A stretch of DNA of 64,000 bases, from contig NC_133167.1 of assembly GCF_040802235.1 (NCBI RefSeq), positions 48,414,001 to 48,478,000 on the forward strand. Reading direction: 5' to 3'. Of the stretch, positions 1 to 12,723 are shown piece by piece. Both the position numbers and the translations under genes were made by a program. Numbering within the stretch: the stretch's first letter is position 1; each line of letters opens with the position of its first letter. The DNA comes from Manis javanica (lineage: Eukaryota > Chordata > Mammalia > Pholidota > Manidae). The notes under the pieces were generated by a model that was given only the letters and a program-made list of their open reading frames with translations, did not search any database and was not told where the DNA came from.

Positions 1-1984
1 ACTGATGTGTTTACACTGACTAGCTACTGTATCAGTAGCTGCTCTGACAGATCTGCAGCCCTGAGATTTTCTAAATAATTATACCTGGTTTTACTTACTT
101 CTACAAAGACAAATCACATGCTGTCTTTCATTGTTCCCTCTTTTGCCTCCACAAGGTTTCCCCCATTTCTACTTTAGGAGCTGTATGGGCCACTTCCTGG
201 ATAGTTCTCAAAGTGCTGCTTATTTTGTGCCATTACTAGGCCTGGACATCCACTTTATTATGCTGCTGTGATAATGTCTGTGTAATATGGGAAGAGGTTT
301 GTGGTCCCTCTCAGGCTACTTTGTTTGATAACTATGCAGACCTTCTCAGTGATAATTCTAATCTTGGTTTTCTTCCAAATGTGTAAAACTTTATTATGAT
401 TCTGCAATCTTAATTATATAAAAACAAACAAACAAACCCCAATTTGTTTGTTTTAAATTTATCTTACAGATATCAGTTAGCACTGAACCTATTTTGTCCA
501 GTGTCTTTGTTCTTTGGTTTTATCCTTGATACAAGGCTGTTCTTCCTTAGATGATTAAATCTACTTATTTCTAAATGTTATTTGAAATTGATCCTATTTA
601 TATATGATATTTTTACCCTTATGATAGAGCTTTCAAGTTTTCTAATGGTCTTTGCCTTGCAAGTTATGTTTTTGGACTTTTGTATAATTCAAGTTCATTT
701 GGCTATTTATGCCCTTTTTGATATGTAAGGTATTGGTGACACAAGTATACCTTGTGGGGTTGAGCTCCGGTCATGGAAATAATAAAGAATGTCAGGTTTT
801 ACACTAGAAATCCTTATCAGGCTCTCCAGGAGGTTGGGGTTAGGGTGACATTTTGTCTATTGAATTGTAACGTCCTAGAGATTAGGGTTATTTCATCCTT
901 AGTTGCCTGTCTGGATGGTCTGAGTTGTGAGTAGGCACACTTTGTGTATGTGGTCGGTTTGGAGCCCAGTGTCATAATTTGTCTTTGAATTCTGAGCATT
1001 TAACTTCATTTGAGGTAGAAATCTATTTACTGAATAAAGCAAGACAATATTTCAAAGACAGATGGGTGTAAACCTCCAGAGGCAGGGCATAGACCCTCTT
1101 TGTGTTAGGAGGTTTAAGAATGGGAAAAAAAATGGCTAAAAGAACTTTGAAAGAAAATAATGGTAAATAATGATGAGTATTTAAGCACAAGTAGTAAAAG
1201 AAAATGTAAATTTACTTACATAGGTGATATGGGAAGATAGCAAAACAGTTCAAGGATAATACTGAAGTTACTAATAGTAAAGTTAATGGAGGCCTAAGGT
1301 GAGAGAAAGTTCATGCTCCAATACCATGAAATAATAATAAGCAGAATGTTTTGCTGTTATATTTGCTTCTCAGGCTCAAAAGCTAAAATGCCATTGCTTT
1401 CTTTGAACTTGCCTGTCATCTTTTATCTAGTGATGCATTACACAATATTACCTTTATGAACAGTATATGCACTGTGAGGAGCCTCTTTTCTCTAGTTATT
1501 TGGAAAGATCAACAACTCTACATGCTCTAAAATAAATGATGTTTCTTCTAATTCCAAGATTTTAATTGTTGAATTGTAATCACAAGGTATAGATGATATC
1601 TCTGTTTAGTTAAGAAAGTCTGATGTTCATGAGGAAATTAAAAAATGTGTTGCAGTAGCATACAATAATCAACAATAAGGGCCAAGTGTTTCATGACTGA
1701 ATTATCTTTGCACATACAATTAAATACAATTCATCTATCGCATCTCATTTGAGGGAGAGAGTTGAAAATACTTTATGAACTGATATTTTACACAGTATTC
1801 ATCTGAACCCCTAGTAAACTGGGCTTTGAAGTAATTTTTGGTTGTATAATTTATCAGCAGCTTAATTTTATTTTTCATCTTTAAATCTATTTGTAGTATT
1901 TGAATTAGAGATGAATTCAATTAAAGAGTGATGATGAAAATAGAATAGGAGTGAGAGTTAATTGTTGGTATTTATAGAAAGGCA
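1..1984. other. AT-rich DNA, no gene seen
   Basis: No open frame in this stretch has recognisable protein motifs, and I recognise no RNA gene. The sequence is AT-rich with short A and T runs, as in ordinary mammalian intergenic or intronic DNA. Old repeats too diverged to name may be present. Confidence 0.5.
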
Positions 1985-2110
1985 AGATAACTGGAATGGG
2001 CATGAGATCATGTAAATTCTGGTCCCAGGCTGACTTTCATTTACTATGTGACCTTTATCTCCCTGGACCTCAAAAGGCTTCTATGTAAATTAAAACATAC
2101 AGATTAGAGG
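1985..2110 (+). repeat. MIR-like SINE relic
   Basis: The segment follows the MIR core order: a CCAGGCTGACTTTCAT block, then TATGTGACCTTTATCTCCCTGGACCTCA, which corresponds to the conserved 'tgtgaccttgggcaagtcact..ctctgagcctca' part of MIR. It is old and diverged. The edges are approximate. Confidence 0.55.
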
Positions 2111-3159
2111 ACTCCTGTAGCATAAACTGGATAGTTGTTTAACAAATAGATTTCCCTTTTTCTATTGGGCGCACAGCCTCCTTTGCATTTAGAAGTGCCC
2201 ATGTGACTGAATTATGGCCAGTGAAGTCTGATATGAGTGATGTCCACCATTTCCAGTCATAAGCACATTATGATTGGAGAAGTATGGCTATTAAATGATA
2301 AAGCAGTACCATATATAGTAGGAAATGAACATTTCCTTTAGTTAGCCCCTTACAGTAGGGTCTGATTTGCCTTTTGTTTATGGACAGCTTCCATTCCAAT
2401 TGGTGTGATGCCCATGCCATACTTGTTGTTAAGTATTTTGAATATTACCCTGATTTTTATGTATATATGCATATGCTTATCTATATCTGTTATTTTAACA
2501 GACTGTCGGATACATGTTTATAAGGTGTTTAAGTTCATAATGAACAAAATTATTTTGTTGGTAGTATGTTTTATTTTCTTTGCTTCTTTCTAAACACAAG
2601 TAGACTAATATGTATTACTATTCATTTATCATCATATAATTAATAAGCATCTAATGGTTTACACAGTTTTTTCTAGAATTTATCTTAATTCCTTTTCACC
2701 AGCCAGTGCTTATAGATTCTTTAATCTCCTCAAAACATTAGAAGAGAGTATCAACTAATGATGAGGAGTCTGATTGCACCTCTCTGCTCAGCACTCATAC
2801 AAGTACTTAGCTTCTATTTTTTTACTGTCAGTTTTTAGGGTTTTTCAGTACTCAGAAATAAAGGACATATCATAGAGTACAAGGGATATTTGTTTAAAAA
2901 TAGGATAGTGATTTCAAACATTATCACCATAAGACCTAGGCACATCCTAAGGAATCTTGACATTAACAGCAAGAGGTATTTTTAATTCTTGAGTATTATT
3001 TATAACACCATGATACAAATGCAATTTTAAATCAGAGCATATTTAAAAAATAACATCAAATATACTTTACTTGCCTGAATTATGTTGTTTGATTTTCTTC
3101 ATTATAAATAGTCTTTCTTCTCCAGAGGAAAGCACTTTTTTGAAAAAAACTTTTAAAAT
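2111..3159. other. Unassigned AT-rich DNA
   Basis: A 62-codon open frame at 2405-2593 is hydrophobic and low in complexity, with no family motif, so I do not call it a gene. I see no other structure apart from A/T homopolymers. Confidence 0.45.
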
Positions 3160-4542
3160 AATTTTATTTTAAAATAAATTTTATTTTCATTTTTGCATGC
3201 TGTTATATTTGTATGTGCCCATAGATAGTATATATCTGTTTGGTATCTTTTTCTATTTTTTTGTTTGTTTGTTTTTAAACTCTATTTAAATGGTATCATA
3301 CTTGTAGGCATTGTTAAGAGTCATGTCTTTTGTTCATTTATTACTGAGAAATATCCGTGTTGTTATATGTAGCTCTAGTTCATTTATTTTTCCTACTGAT
3401 TAGGATTCCGTTATGACTATATCGCAACATAGATATCTGTTGTCCTGTTGAAGAACATTTGAAATGTTTCCAAATTTTGCTGTTGCAAAGGTTCCAACAG
3501 TTAGGTACCTCACTCCTTGGAATATACTTGAAAATTTGCTGATTGTATTGTAAATACTTGGAGTTGGAATTGTATCTGATCTGTGGTTGTTTTCCATTTC
3601 ATTAGATAATGCAAAATTGTTTTGTGAGGTGATTTTAACACGTACAAATCCAGTAGCAGCATATGAGTTCTTGTTTTTCTTTACCCTTACTTGAAAGTGC
3701 TGGTTTTTTTCTTTTTGTTTGTTTGTTTGTTTTGTAAGGTTAAAAAAACTGGCCTGAAAAACTGTTCTGTAGGGATGGTGTCTTGAGAGAAGAGAATTTG
3801 ATAGATTAAATTATTTAATGCCTATTGCTTAATTCCATTTTTCTTGAGTCAATTTGGTAATCTCTATCTTTCTAAAAAACTATATTTCAAATTTGTTAAC
3901 AATCTTTAACGAACCTAACTTTTGTTTTGTTTTTCATTCCTAATATTATTTAATTTCAGCTTTCTCCTTTTGCTTTCATTAGTTAAAATTGAGTGTGTAT
4001 TTTCCTTTTGTTTTCTATATTTTTGTTATCTCTTTTTATTTCATTCTACCTTCATTTTATAGATTTGCTTTTTTGTTCTTACTCCAGCATATGGAATTGA
4101 ACACAATTCATTCATTTTTAACCTCTTGTTTTATAATATACAGATTTATGGCTGTGAATTAAACTCTAGTACTAATTCAGTCTCATCCCATGTGTAGTGT
4201 TTGCATTGTTTAGTTCTTAATATAGTGCCATATTTTTCCTTTCCCCCAGGAGAGGCTGTTTTGACTTGCTGATTTTTTATTACATTGTTATCAGAGAATA
4301 CTCTGTGATGCAATTCTTTGACTTATTTTGTTACTGTAATTAGATTATTTTTGTAGATGTTCCATGTATATCTGAAAAAAAGTTCAGTATTTCTCTTAGC
4401 TCACACTTGCTAATTTTGTTTTATAAAACTTGATATACTCAATAAATTTGTCTTGATCTACCAATATCTGACATATATTGGTTAAACATTTCCCCAGCTG
4501 ACTGAGGGCTTTTCAAGTTCTCCTTGTAATTGAGCCTATTTT

Positions 4543-4587
<45 letters not shown>

Positions 4588-4800
4588 CTGAATGTTTAGG
4601 TGTATAAATAACAAGATTGTTTTAATGTTCTTGAACTGTTCCTTTTATTATAATATAAGGCCTAGGGATTTTACCCCTGTTATGTTTTCTTGTTCGCCTT
4701 AAATTCTATTAGACTGATACTGATATTACCCCAGCCAATTTCTCTTGGTTTGCATACATTTTTTCATTTCTTTTGTGATCCTGTTCTGTGCAGGTATTCA
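3160..4800 (-). mobile_element. Old LINE-1 fragment, antisense
   Basis: The plus strand reads as the reverse complement of an old mammalian L1. Near 3290-3580 there is the antisense signature 'aaatggtatcatact...gtagctctagttcattta...tttccaaattttgctgttgcaaa', from the ORF2 end and 3' UTR. T-rich antisense ORF2-like text follows to about 4.8 kb ('ctcaataaatttgtcttgatctaccaatatctgacatat'). All frames are broken. The right-hand part is less certain than the left, and the boundaries are estimates. Confidence 0.55.
4549..4583. repeat. (AT)n microsatellite
   Basis: About 17 uninterrupted AT units lie inside antisense L1-like sequence. Confidence 0.95.
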
Positions 4801-5094
4801 AGCTAAAAGATCCAATTACTGAGCTAGTGTAGCCCTTGGTTATATTCTCAGTCACACCCATGACCCCCACCTACCTAGGGATGCAAACGATAGGAAGCAA
4901 GCACTTTGCCAGTTTGGCTCTTGAATCAACTCTGAATCTTCCTGTTGGAAATTTGACTTCAGATAGATGGTATTTGCTAATTAATCTTTCTTTTCTTTTT
5001 TCTTAAGATTTTTTTTTCTGTACTCCTAGTAGAGTTTTAGAATTCTTTAGGCTCTTTTCTACTTCCTTCTCTAGTTCCACTGTTTATTTTAGGA

Positions 5095-5275
5095 TAGTGG
5101 TGCACAAACTTGACTATATTGGACTTACCTGGAGAGCTTTAAAAAAGTAGTGATGTCTGGGTTCCCCTCCTGCAAAGACAATGATTTAATTAGCGGTAGT
5201 GTCCGGGCATTGGGATTTTTAAAAGATTCCCAGGTTATTCTAAGGTGCACTGCTATGTAGCTTTAGGTGCTCTCT
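5095..5275. mobile_element. MER5A-like hAT (Charlie) fossil
   Basis: The block order matches the MER5A type: 'acttgactatattggacttacctggagagctttaaaa', then 'tgtctgggttcccctcctgcaaagacaatgattt', then 'gggatttttaaaagattcccaggttattctaaggtgcactg'. These are the conserved 'cacctggagagcttgttaaaa / tgggccccaccccagag / gcatttctaacaagttcccaggtgatgctgatgctgc' segments. It is non-autonomous and has no coding capacity. Confidence 0.6.
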
Positions 5276-6184
5276 GTAGATAATACTTCTTTTTATACAA
5301 AACCTGTTGTTGACTCTGTTCAGCAAGGGGAAAGGGGAGAATAAAGGGCCTTTTGGTTTAGCTGTAGAGTTATGAACTTTTTATTTACTTCAGGGTCCTT
5401 TACTTCTCTTTATATCTACTGTTTCTAAGATTTGGGTATCTCTGAAATTGTTTTTTGTCTAGTTGTGTCCTGCATTCATTTGTCTGTGGATTGCCTTTGT
5501 TTTTTCTTTTTTTTCTTCAGTCAATTTACCTTTCTGGAATGTCCCTGAATATTTGATTTGTTGATATCACTAGGTATTATTTTCTGTACTATATTAATAA
5601 TATACTATAATATGTTTTCTAGTACTTATATATATGTATGTGTGTGTGTGTGTGTGTGTATACACATGTATATTCTGTTATTTCAGGCTACTCTGAAAGG
5701 GATGCTTAGACTCTTGATCTGATCTTTGTCTCTCCATTAAACTACATCTTAAACCATTTTATAAATTCATTGAATCTTTTTGTTTCCTCATAAGCAATAC
5801 TCTATCCCCTCAGCAAGTCCTGTACTGGAAACTTGCCTCCTTTCTGAGATGACCCCACAGATTAGTGACAGTTTCCCTGAACTTTTTCTTCTCTGGGATT
5901 TTGGACCAGAGTATGGCCTTGGGAAATTTGAAAAGAGAGGGAAAAGAAAATTTCCATGGCTCCTGAGGTCATACTCTTGCTTGTTGAATTCCATATTCAG
6001 AAAGGCATGAGATAAATACATTGAAGGGAAAAAGATGTAAAAAGGCTTAATGTGCATTTTCAACAGTCAATTTAATGTTTTATTCAAAAGAGAAATCTTC
6101 AACTGTGAAATATTAGATTTGTAATATGTCAGTTAGGGAAGGTAAAATCATCCAAGTAAACTTATTCCTTAAGGCAGGCTTGCA
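5276..6184. other. Unassigned DNA with a (GT)n tract
   Basis: The tract contains a TA/GT microsatellite at about 5628-5665, with (GT)11 at 5639-5660. Open frames of 76 and 91 codons overlap on opposite strands at 5.78-6.06 kb. They show no domain or signal and look like chance. Confidence 0.45.
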
Positions 6185-7850
6185 AGTCTTTTTTTTTAAT
6201 TTTGGAATCATTAATATAAAATCACATTGGCAACATTGTGGTTACTCAGTTCCCCCCATTATCAAGTCTCCACCACATACCCCATTACAGTCACTGTCTA
6301 TCAGAGTAGTAAGATGCTGTAGAGTCATTACTTGTCTTCTCTGTGCTATACTGCCATTCCCATGCCCCCACAAGTTATGTGTACTAATCGTAATGACCAT
6401 TATTCCCCTTCTCACTCCCTTCCCACCCACCCTCTTCACTCCCTTTCCCTTTGGTAACTGTTAGTCCATTCTTGGATTCTGTGAGTCTGCTGCTGTTTTG
6501 TTCCTTCACTTTTTGCTTTGTTTTTATGCTCCAAATATGAGTGAAATCATTTGGTACTTGTCTTTCTCCACCTGGCTTATTTCACTGAGCATAATACCCT
6601 CTAGCTCCATCCATGTTGTTCCAAAAGGTAGAATTTGTTTTCTTCTAATGGCTGAATAATATTCCATTGTGTATATTTACATTTTCTTTATACATTCATC
6701 TACTGATGGACACTTAGGTTGCTTCCATATCTCGGCTATTGTAAATAGAGCTGCGATAAACATAGGGGTGCGTATGTCTTTTTGAAACTGGGATCCTACA
6801 TTCTTAGGGTAAATTTCTTGGAGTGGAATTCCTGGGTTAAATGGTATTTCTATTTTTAGTTTTTTGAGGAACCTCCATACTGCTTTCCACTATAGTTGAA
6901 CTAGTTTACATTCCCACTAGCAGTGTAGGAGGGTTCCCCTTTCTCTGCATCCTTGCCAGCATTTGTTGTTCCTAGTCTTTTCTATGTTGGCCAACCTAAT
7001 TGGTGTGAGGTGATATCTCAATGTGATTTTAATTTGCATTTCCCTTATAATTAGTGATGTGGAGCATCTTTTCATGTGCCTGTTGGCCATATGAATTTCT
7101 TCTTTGGAGAATTGTCTGTTCATATCCTTCGCCCATTTTTTAATAGGGTTATTTGCTTTTTGGGTGTTGAAGTATGTGAGTTCTTTACTTATTTTGGATG
7201 TTAACCCCTTGTTGCATATGTCATTTACAAATATATTCTTCCATACTGTAGGATACCTTTTTGTTCTGCTGATGGTGTCCTTTGCTGTACAGAAGCTCTT
7301 CAGCATAATGTAGTCCCATTTGTTCATTTTTGATTTTGTTTCCCTTGCCCAAGGACATGTGTTCAGGAAAAAGTTGCTCATGTTTATATTCAAGGTATTT
7401 TTGCCTATGTTTTCTTCTAAGAGTTTCATAGTTTCATGATGTACAATCAGATCTCTGATCCATTTTGAGTTTACTTTTGTGGATAGGGTCAGACAAAAAC
7501 CAGTTTCATTTTCTTGCATGTAGCTGTCCAGTTATTATCATGAATGGATGTTGAATTTTGTCGAATGCTCTTTTCAGCATCTATGGAGATGATCATGTGG
7601 TTTTTGTCCTTTTTGTTGATGTAGTGGATGATGTTGATGGATTTTCAAATGTTGTACCATCCTTGCATCCCTGGCATAAATCCTGCTTGATCATAACAGA
7701 TGATCTTTTTGATGTATTTTTGAATTCAGTTTGCTTATATTTTGTTGAGTATTTTTACATCTATGTTCATCAGGGATATTGTTGGTCTGTAATTTTCTTT
7801 TTTTTTGGTGTCTTTGTCCAGTTTAGGGAGATCTTCTTGATGTGATATTA
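6185..7850 (-). mobile_element. LINE-1, 5'-truncated, antisense
   Basis: A minus-strand L1 begins with its A-tail, seen as a T run at 6187-6196. The 3' UTR follows to about 6.45 kb, then the ORF2 C-terminus. Its 3' UTR matches the separate L1 at 35.5-35.8 kb (shared 'ctacagcatcttactac..tgatagacagtgactgt' on the coding strand), so both belong to one family. Text normally present in L1 ORF2 between the parts at about 7535 and 7545 is missing, which suggests an internal deletion. The element ends in the RT region near 7.85 kb. I could not find a convincing target-site duplication. Confidence 0.85.
6917..7519 (-). pseudogene. L1 ORF2 C-terminal fragment
   Basis: A 200-codon open frame matches the C-terminal third of the L1 ORF2 protein, downstream of the reverse transcriptase. 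Recognisable stretches include [55 protein letters not shown] and the cysteine-rich [14 protein letters not shown]. In intact L1s this region supports RNA binding and retrotransposition. Here it has no endonuclease or catalytic RT domain, and the frame closes soon after the cysteine-rich motif, so it is a dead fragment. The long surviving frame indicates a fairly young copy. Confidence 0.85.
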
Positions 7851-10620
7851 TTTAATTGGGGTGAAAATATACCTATAAAGTAATAAGTATGTTTCATCTA
7901 AGATTGTGACTAGCATGAATACATTTTATAGTATTTTATATATTTCTTACCTGCTCCTCTGTTTTTCATTTTCTTTTGTGCTAAACCTTTAATTTACTAT
8001 TTATTGTACTTACAGAACATATCTAATCCTAGGTCCCAAGGAATGTGTTTCAATCAGTATGGGGAGCTATATGATGGCAGGTTTATGGATTAATACTGGG
8101 AAATAATAAATATTTACTAGATGAAAAACACAAAACAGTTGAATAGAATTTGCTCAATCTTCCTTACAGTACTCACCAAGAGACCAGTTGAAAAACATCA
8201 GCACTGAAGTGTTATTTTTTGAGAAAATTTACAACAATTGAAAGCAGAACTTTAAGATGAAGTTGCCAGCACAATCTTCCAGCATCATCCCTAGGTACTT
8301 GTCAGGAAGATTGAAATTTTTGATCCCCATCATTATTTTCTATACAGTACATTCACAGACCGAGTACAGGTAAATAATGTTCTTCAATGAATTCAGTTCA
8401 TAGTGCCAATATTTGAAAGGAACATTACATCAGTGCTTTCTATCATTTATCAACAGGGGATTACTAGTCTCAGCTCTTCTGATTGTATTCTGAAAACTCA
8501 GGTATTTTATCTTAATCCTCTCTCTTTTCTCTTACCAAGATAACTTTTTCATATCATTCAGGCAGTTCTGCCTGGGCATTTTCTTTGGGGATTACAATTT
8601 CTTTTCTGTCTCCTGGGATCTGTTGTAATAACTAGTAGGAAGGAATTATGGACTCCAGCTTGGTTGATTTGTGTGTGTGTTAGTCCAGTCTTGCAGCAGC
8701 TCTTTCATATTCTTAATAAGCTCGTCATCAAGAGAGTCAGCTTTCCAAGTTATGTGAAAAATATATAACTTCTCAGATGATTGACTTCTACCAATTAACA
8801 GCTGGCAAATGGCTTTACTAAGAAAGGAAAAAATCATGTTTGCTTTCTGTTGGTAGGAGGAAGCTATAAAAATTATCACACAATTGGGATTTTTTCTGAA
8901 TAAAATGTTAGGTGGAAAAATCCTACCAAACTATTAAAAGGAGCGAAGTGGAATTCAAATCTGATTGATAAAGACACAATTATCTTTTATAACAATGAGT
9001 GTCATGGCCAATTTGTTTATTTTTATGCTTCAAGGATTCAAAGTTTAATTATAAAATGAAATGAAATATTCATTTCTTTATAAAATGACCTACTTTTAAA
9101 CCAGTAATTTTACTGTGACAATTTAATATGGATACTTTAAATTATTTTATTTATTTTACCATGGAAACCAAACACAATTTTCCCATCACTTTATTCAGGC
9201 TACCCTTAGGCAAAACTGTAGCTAGTCCCTCTCAATATCTTGGTTTTCTCTTCTCTCCCCTTGTTATTTCTTTGTGATATTGATTCCTCTCAGGAACTTA
9301 ATGCTTTTATGTTCTCTGTTCTTTTGTTTTCTTTTTAAAACTCCATCTCAGGAAAGCATCTCACTGATGCATCCAAATTAACAGACATTTTATTAACCTT
9401 TATAACTTAGCATTTTTACACGGCGAAGTTCTAATTTTGCTTGCACCCATAAATGAAATTCAAATTAGGCATACGTTGGTGTTGGGAAATTTGGCGGAAA
9501 TTTAAGCTGACCTGCAAAATCATCCAGTGACTGCTTATTGCAGCTTTGCTGAGTTGTCTGTTGTCACTTCCTTCTGAGCCTGGGAACTGCATTTTCAAGA
9601 ATGCTCTGCCTTGAATGGTTCAGAGCCTGCCTAATTCCACTGGGCCTTGTAAGCCAGTAGAAGTAGCTGTTCCTCCTCTTGCATGAAGCAACTGATGAGC
9701 TCTCCTGAAGTAGTCATCTTTCTGAAAAATGCTGATCATCCTTAAAATTCAGTATTTCTTCTTATTTCTGCTAGACTATAATTAGAATCAAAACCTTATA
9801 GACCACAGGAAGATGGATACAAAGTATGACCTAGGAGGAGATATCAAACTTGCCAAAAAATGATAATATTTTCCAATTTATATTAAAGAAACCTAAGGGT
9901 GGTATGGGAAAATATCATGATATGTATATCACTAACCAAAGACTTTGGATTCAGTATTGTATTGACTACCTTGGAGAGGCTCTATGAGTTTGTTCAGCCG
10001 CTAGAGTAAAACCTGAACCCAGTAGTGGCTATTGTCAGGGTCTGGGATTTGATTTTACTTTTCCTACAAGCTAATAAATTAGTCTGTTAACAGTTTCATG
10101 GAGTCCATAGACTCTTGGAGTCAGATATAGCTTCATTAGTGCAGAAAAGCAGTATAGCATAGTAATCGCATCATTTCTCCTTGTCTCCTAAGTCTCAGAA
10201 GGATAATTCAGAGGGCGCAGGTGCATGATGTGCATGCTGTCCAGTTAGTGCTGTAGATGAGGAACATGGACTTGGGAAATCTACCTATTTTATAGTAAGC
10301 ATACACTTTGACTGATGGAAGCATTACCTCATTCCTTTTTCCTCTTTTACTGAAGAGGAAGCTGATTAATGAAAACACAAGAAATAGCTTGGGTAAAGAG
10401 CAATCAAGGCCTTGCATTCATGGACTACTGGCAAGAACGTACAGTTTTGCTCAGAGTTCATGGTGGAACACATTCCCTATAAATCTACTCCTTGCCCCTC
10501 AATGTTCTTGGCAAAATCAGATTTTCACATATATGTGCACTCCCTTAATCTGATTAATTTGAGGGCTTTAGGCTGAGACGAAATCTGATCAATTTGTATC
10601 CTACAACATTTAATTAAGGA
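7851..10620. other. Unassigned DNA, no gene seen
   Basis: I found no recognisable coding segment, RNA gene or dated repeat in this 2.8-kb stretch. Short open frames at 8646-8879 and 10208-10553 have no family motifs. It is AT-rich with normal complexity. Confidence 0.4.
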
Positions 10621-10639
10621 TACTATCAACAAGACTCCA

Positions 10640-11740
10640 GGCATCAGGGTGAGGCCAGCCTGTGGTGTTGACTTCGCCTGTGCTTCCTAAGATTCTGGAC
10701 TCAGTCAGCTGTGGGTAAGTCCTTGGAGGATCAGTAGGTTTCATTTCAGACAGGTGGGATATAATATAAGTCCAGTGTATTCTCTTTTATGGCTTTTTCA
10801 AAGGACTTTACTAATCTGCTGATCTTTAGTTTCATTGCCAATAATTACAGGGACAATAGATAGTACAAAAAACAATCTCCATTCCTGATGGAGAGACATT
10901 CTGTGGCCCATTCTCTTCAACAAGCAAACTTAAACCTTGCAGAACACAGGCACCTCCAGTCTGGGACTTGTTGGTGAACCTGATGTGGATGACCATCACA
11001 TTGGTTTGGCTTAACAGTGTGGCAGTGTGATCAAGTAGATGCAGCCTTGCTGCCTGTGCACAGCATAACCCAGGGCTGTGGGCATAAGAGGAGGCATATG
11101 CATTTGTCAGTCAGACTGAAACATGGTTTTGTTGGTCATTGTGTTCATGCACATGAAGGACTAATCTGTGTACTGAAGCTTATGTTGATGGCATCAGGCA
11201 CAACACTAGTTCAGGATCAGTCATGACCAAATGGGTCTTATGTTTTCATAGAACATGGGTAGGGATGACAGACCTGGCAGCAAGTTGGATTGTCAGGTAC
11301 AGTGGCTGCTTGACTCAGAAGCATGGCAGTTGTTAGAATGGACATACCAGCAAATGAGTGGATGTACTCACAGTGGTTCCCTGACCTATTAAGTGACAAG
11401 GTGGGTCAAATAGACTGCACTGCAGCTACTGCTTCCTGCCTTCATAGTAAACAAATGCAGTGGTTTTCCTGCAGTGATTTCAGATGTTTGTGGCACTATC
11501 AAACCCTAGAAAGAAGTAGGAATAGTGATTCATATTACATCCCTATTAAAGTTGTCTCCTTGTTTTGTACAGAAGACAGCACCTGGAGAAGGACAGAGGA
11601 GTATCGTAAACTTAATCAGAAGATGACTATTTGCAGATAGGGTTCTGGATGTGATTTCTTTACTTGAGCAAATTCACTTTGCATATGGTTCTTGGAATAC
11701 AGCAACTGATCAGGCAAATTCTTTTTTTTTTCTTTATACC
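10640..11740 (+). pseudogene. Decayed ERV pol remnant (RT start)
   Basis: Near 11585-11620 the frame carries TWRRTEEYRKLNQ, which resembles the retroviral RT motif around 'W-R-x-x-x-x-Y-R-x-L-N'. Text about 25 residues upstream (RSRNSDSYYIPIKVVS) fits the block that precedes it in ERV polymerases. Downstream, 'tttgcatatggttcttggaatacagcaactgatcaggcaaattc' is consistent with RT but full of stops. No catalytic YxDD motif is present, because the similarity stops before it. Upstream sequence to 10.64 kb may be earlier pol but is too decayed to assign. Class III (ERVL/ERV-S-like) is my best guess. Confidence 0.45.
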
Positions 11741-11779
11741 TATTAATACAAGTAAATCAGGAACAACTGAATAACAAAA

Positions 11780-12720
11780 AAAATCTGCAAGTCAAGGTTC
11801 AGGGGAGAGTCCATTCCAAGCAGAAACTAATGAATACTGTATCCGAGGCTATACTCAGGCTGGGGCTAGAGCAGATTAGGTGAGTGAAGAGTGGTAGAGG
11901 ATGAGGTCTAAAAGTAGGTAGGGCTTGATGGTTTAGGACTTTTTAGGAAAAAATTTAAGCCCAACATTTTAGATTTCATTTTTAAAGTATGGTGGGCAAG
12001 GCATTGTTATGAGCTGTGTTTTAGAAGATTCCTTTAGCTGTTACATAGAGAATGGATTGAAGTGGGGCAAGTGTCAGGCAGGAAGAAATTAAAAGGCTAT
12101 TTCATGGTTTAGGTGAGAGATGAGGTTGGCTTGGACTGATGTAATAGTAGTGGAGATGGAGTGAAATAGTTGGATTAGGAAAATATTTTCGAAAGCAGAG
12201 TTAATTGAATTTGATGATGGATTGAAGGTGAGAAGTCAACGATGACCCTCCACGTTTTTGGCTTGAGGAACTGAATGGTTGGTAGTGCAGTTTATTTAGC
12301 TAGAGGGGACATGAGGGGTAAGGTAAGGGTGGAAGAATATAGGGAGAAGATATGGTGTATGAGTGGAAGACTGAGAATCTCTTTTGAGCATATAATGTTT
12401 GAAATGCCTATTAATTAGCTGATGGAAAAATCCAGTGAACAGTTGGATAGATGAGTATACCATTCAAGAGAATGGTTCAGAACAGGTATGGATTTTAGAG
12501 TTATTGATTAAAAGATTGTTTTTAAGGCCATGGGGTTTCCTAGACATAAGGAGAATATAGAGATGAGATGCAGGTCCATGGGCAACACTGGAACAACTCC
12601 CAACATTTAGAGGTAATGCAAAGGAGTCTGATGAGTGAGGGAGAAGGAGAAGAGAAAAGAGTTGCACTGTAGAAGTCAAGAAAAGAAAGCACTTGAAAAA
12701 GGAGGAGATGATTAAGTATT
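11780..12720 (+). repeat. Ancient interspersed repeat, purine-rich family
   Basis: The text follows a common old mammalian repeat: 'gtagggcttgatggtttaggac', 'gaagattcctttagctgttacatagagaatggattg', 'aggtgagagatgaggttggcttggactgatgtaatagtagtggagatggag', 'ggcttgaggaactgaatggttggtagtgca', 'gtttgaaatgcctattaattagc'. I recognise the pattern but am not sure of its formal family name. Related copies lie at about 16.5, 60.8 and 62.5 kb. Confidence 0.5.
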
Positions 12721-12723
12721 TTA

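Noticed and set aside
5780-6063. Possible small exon with frames on both strands
   Set aside because: There are no convincing splice sites at the frame ends and no known protein resemblance.
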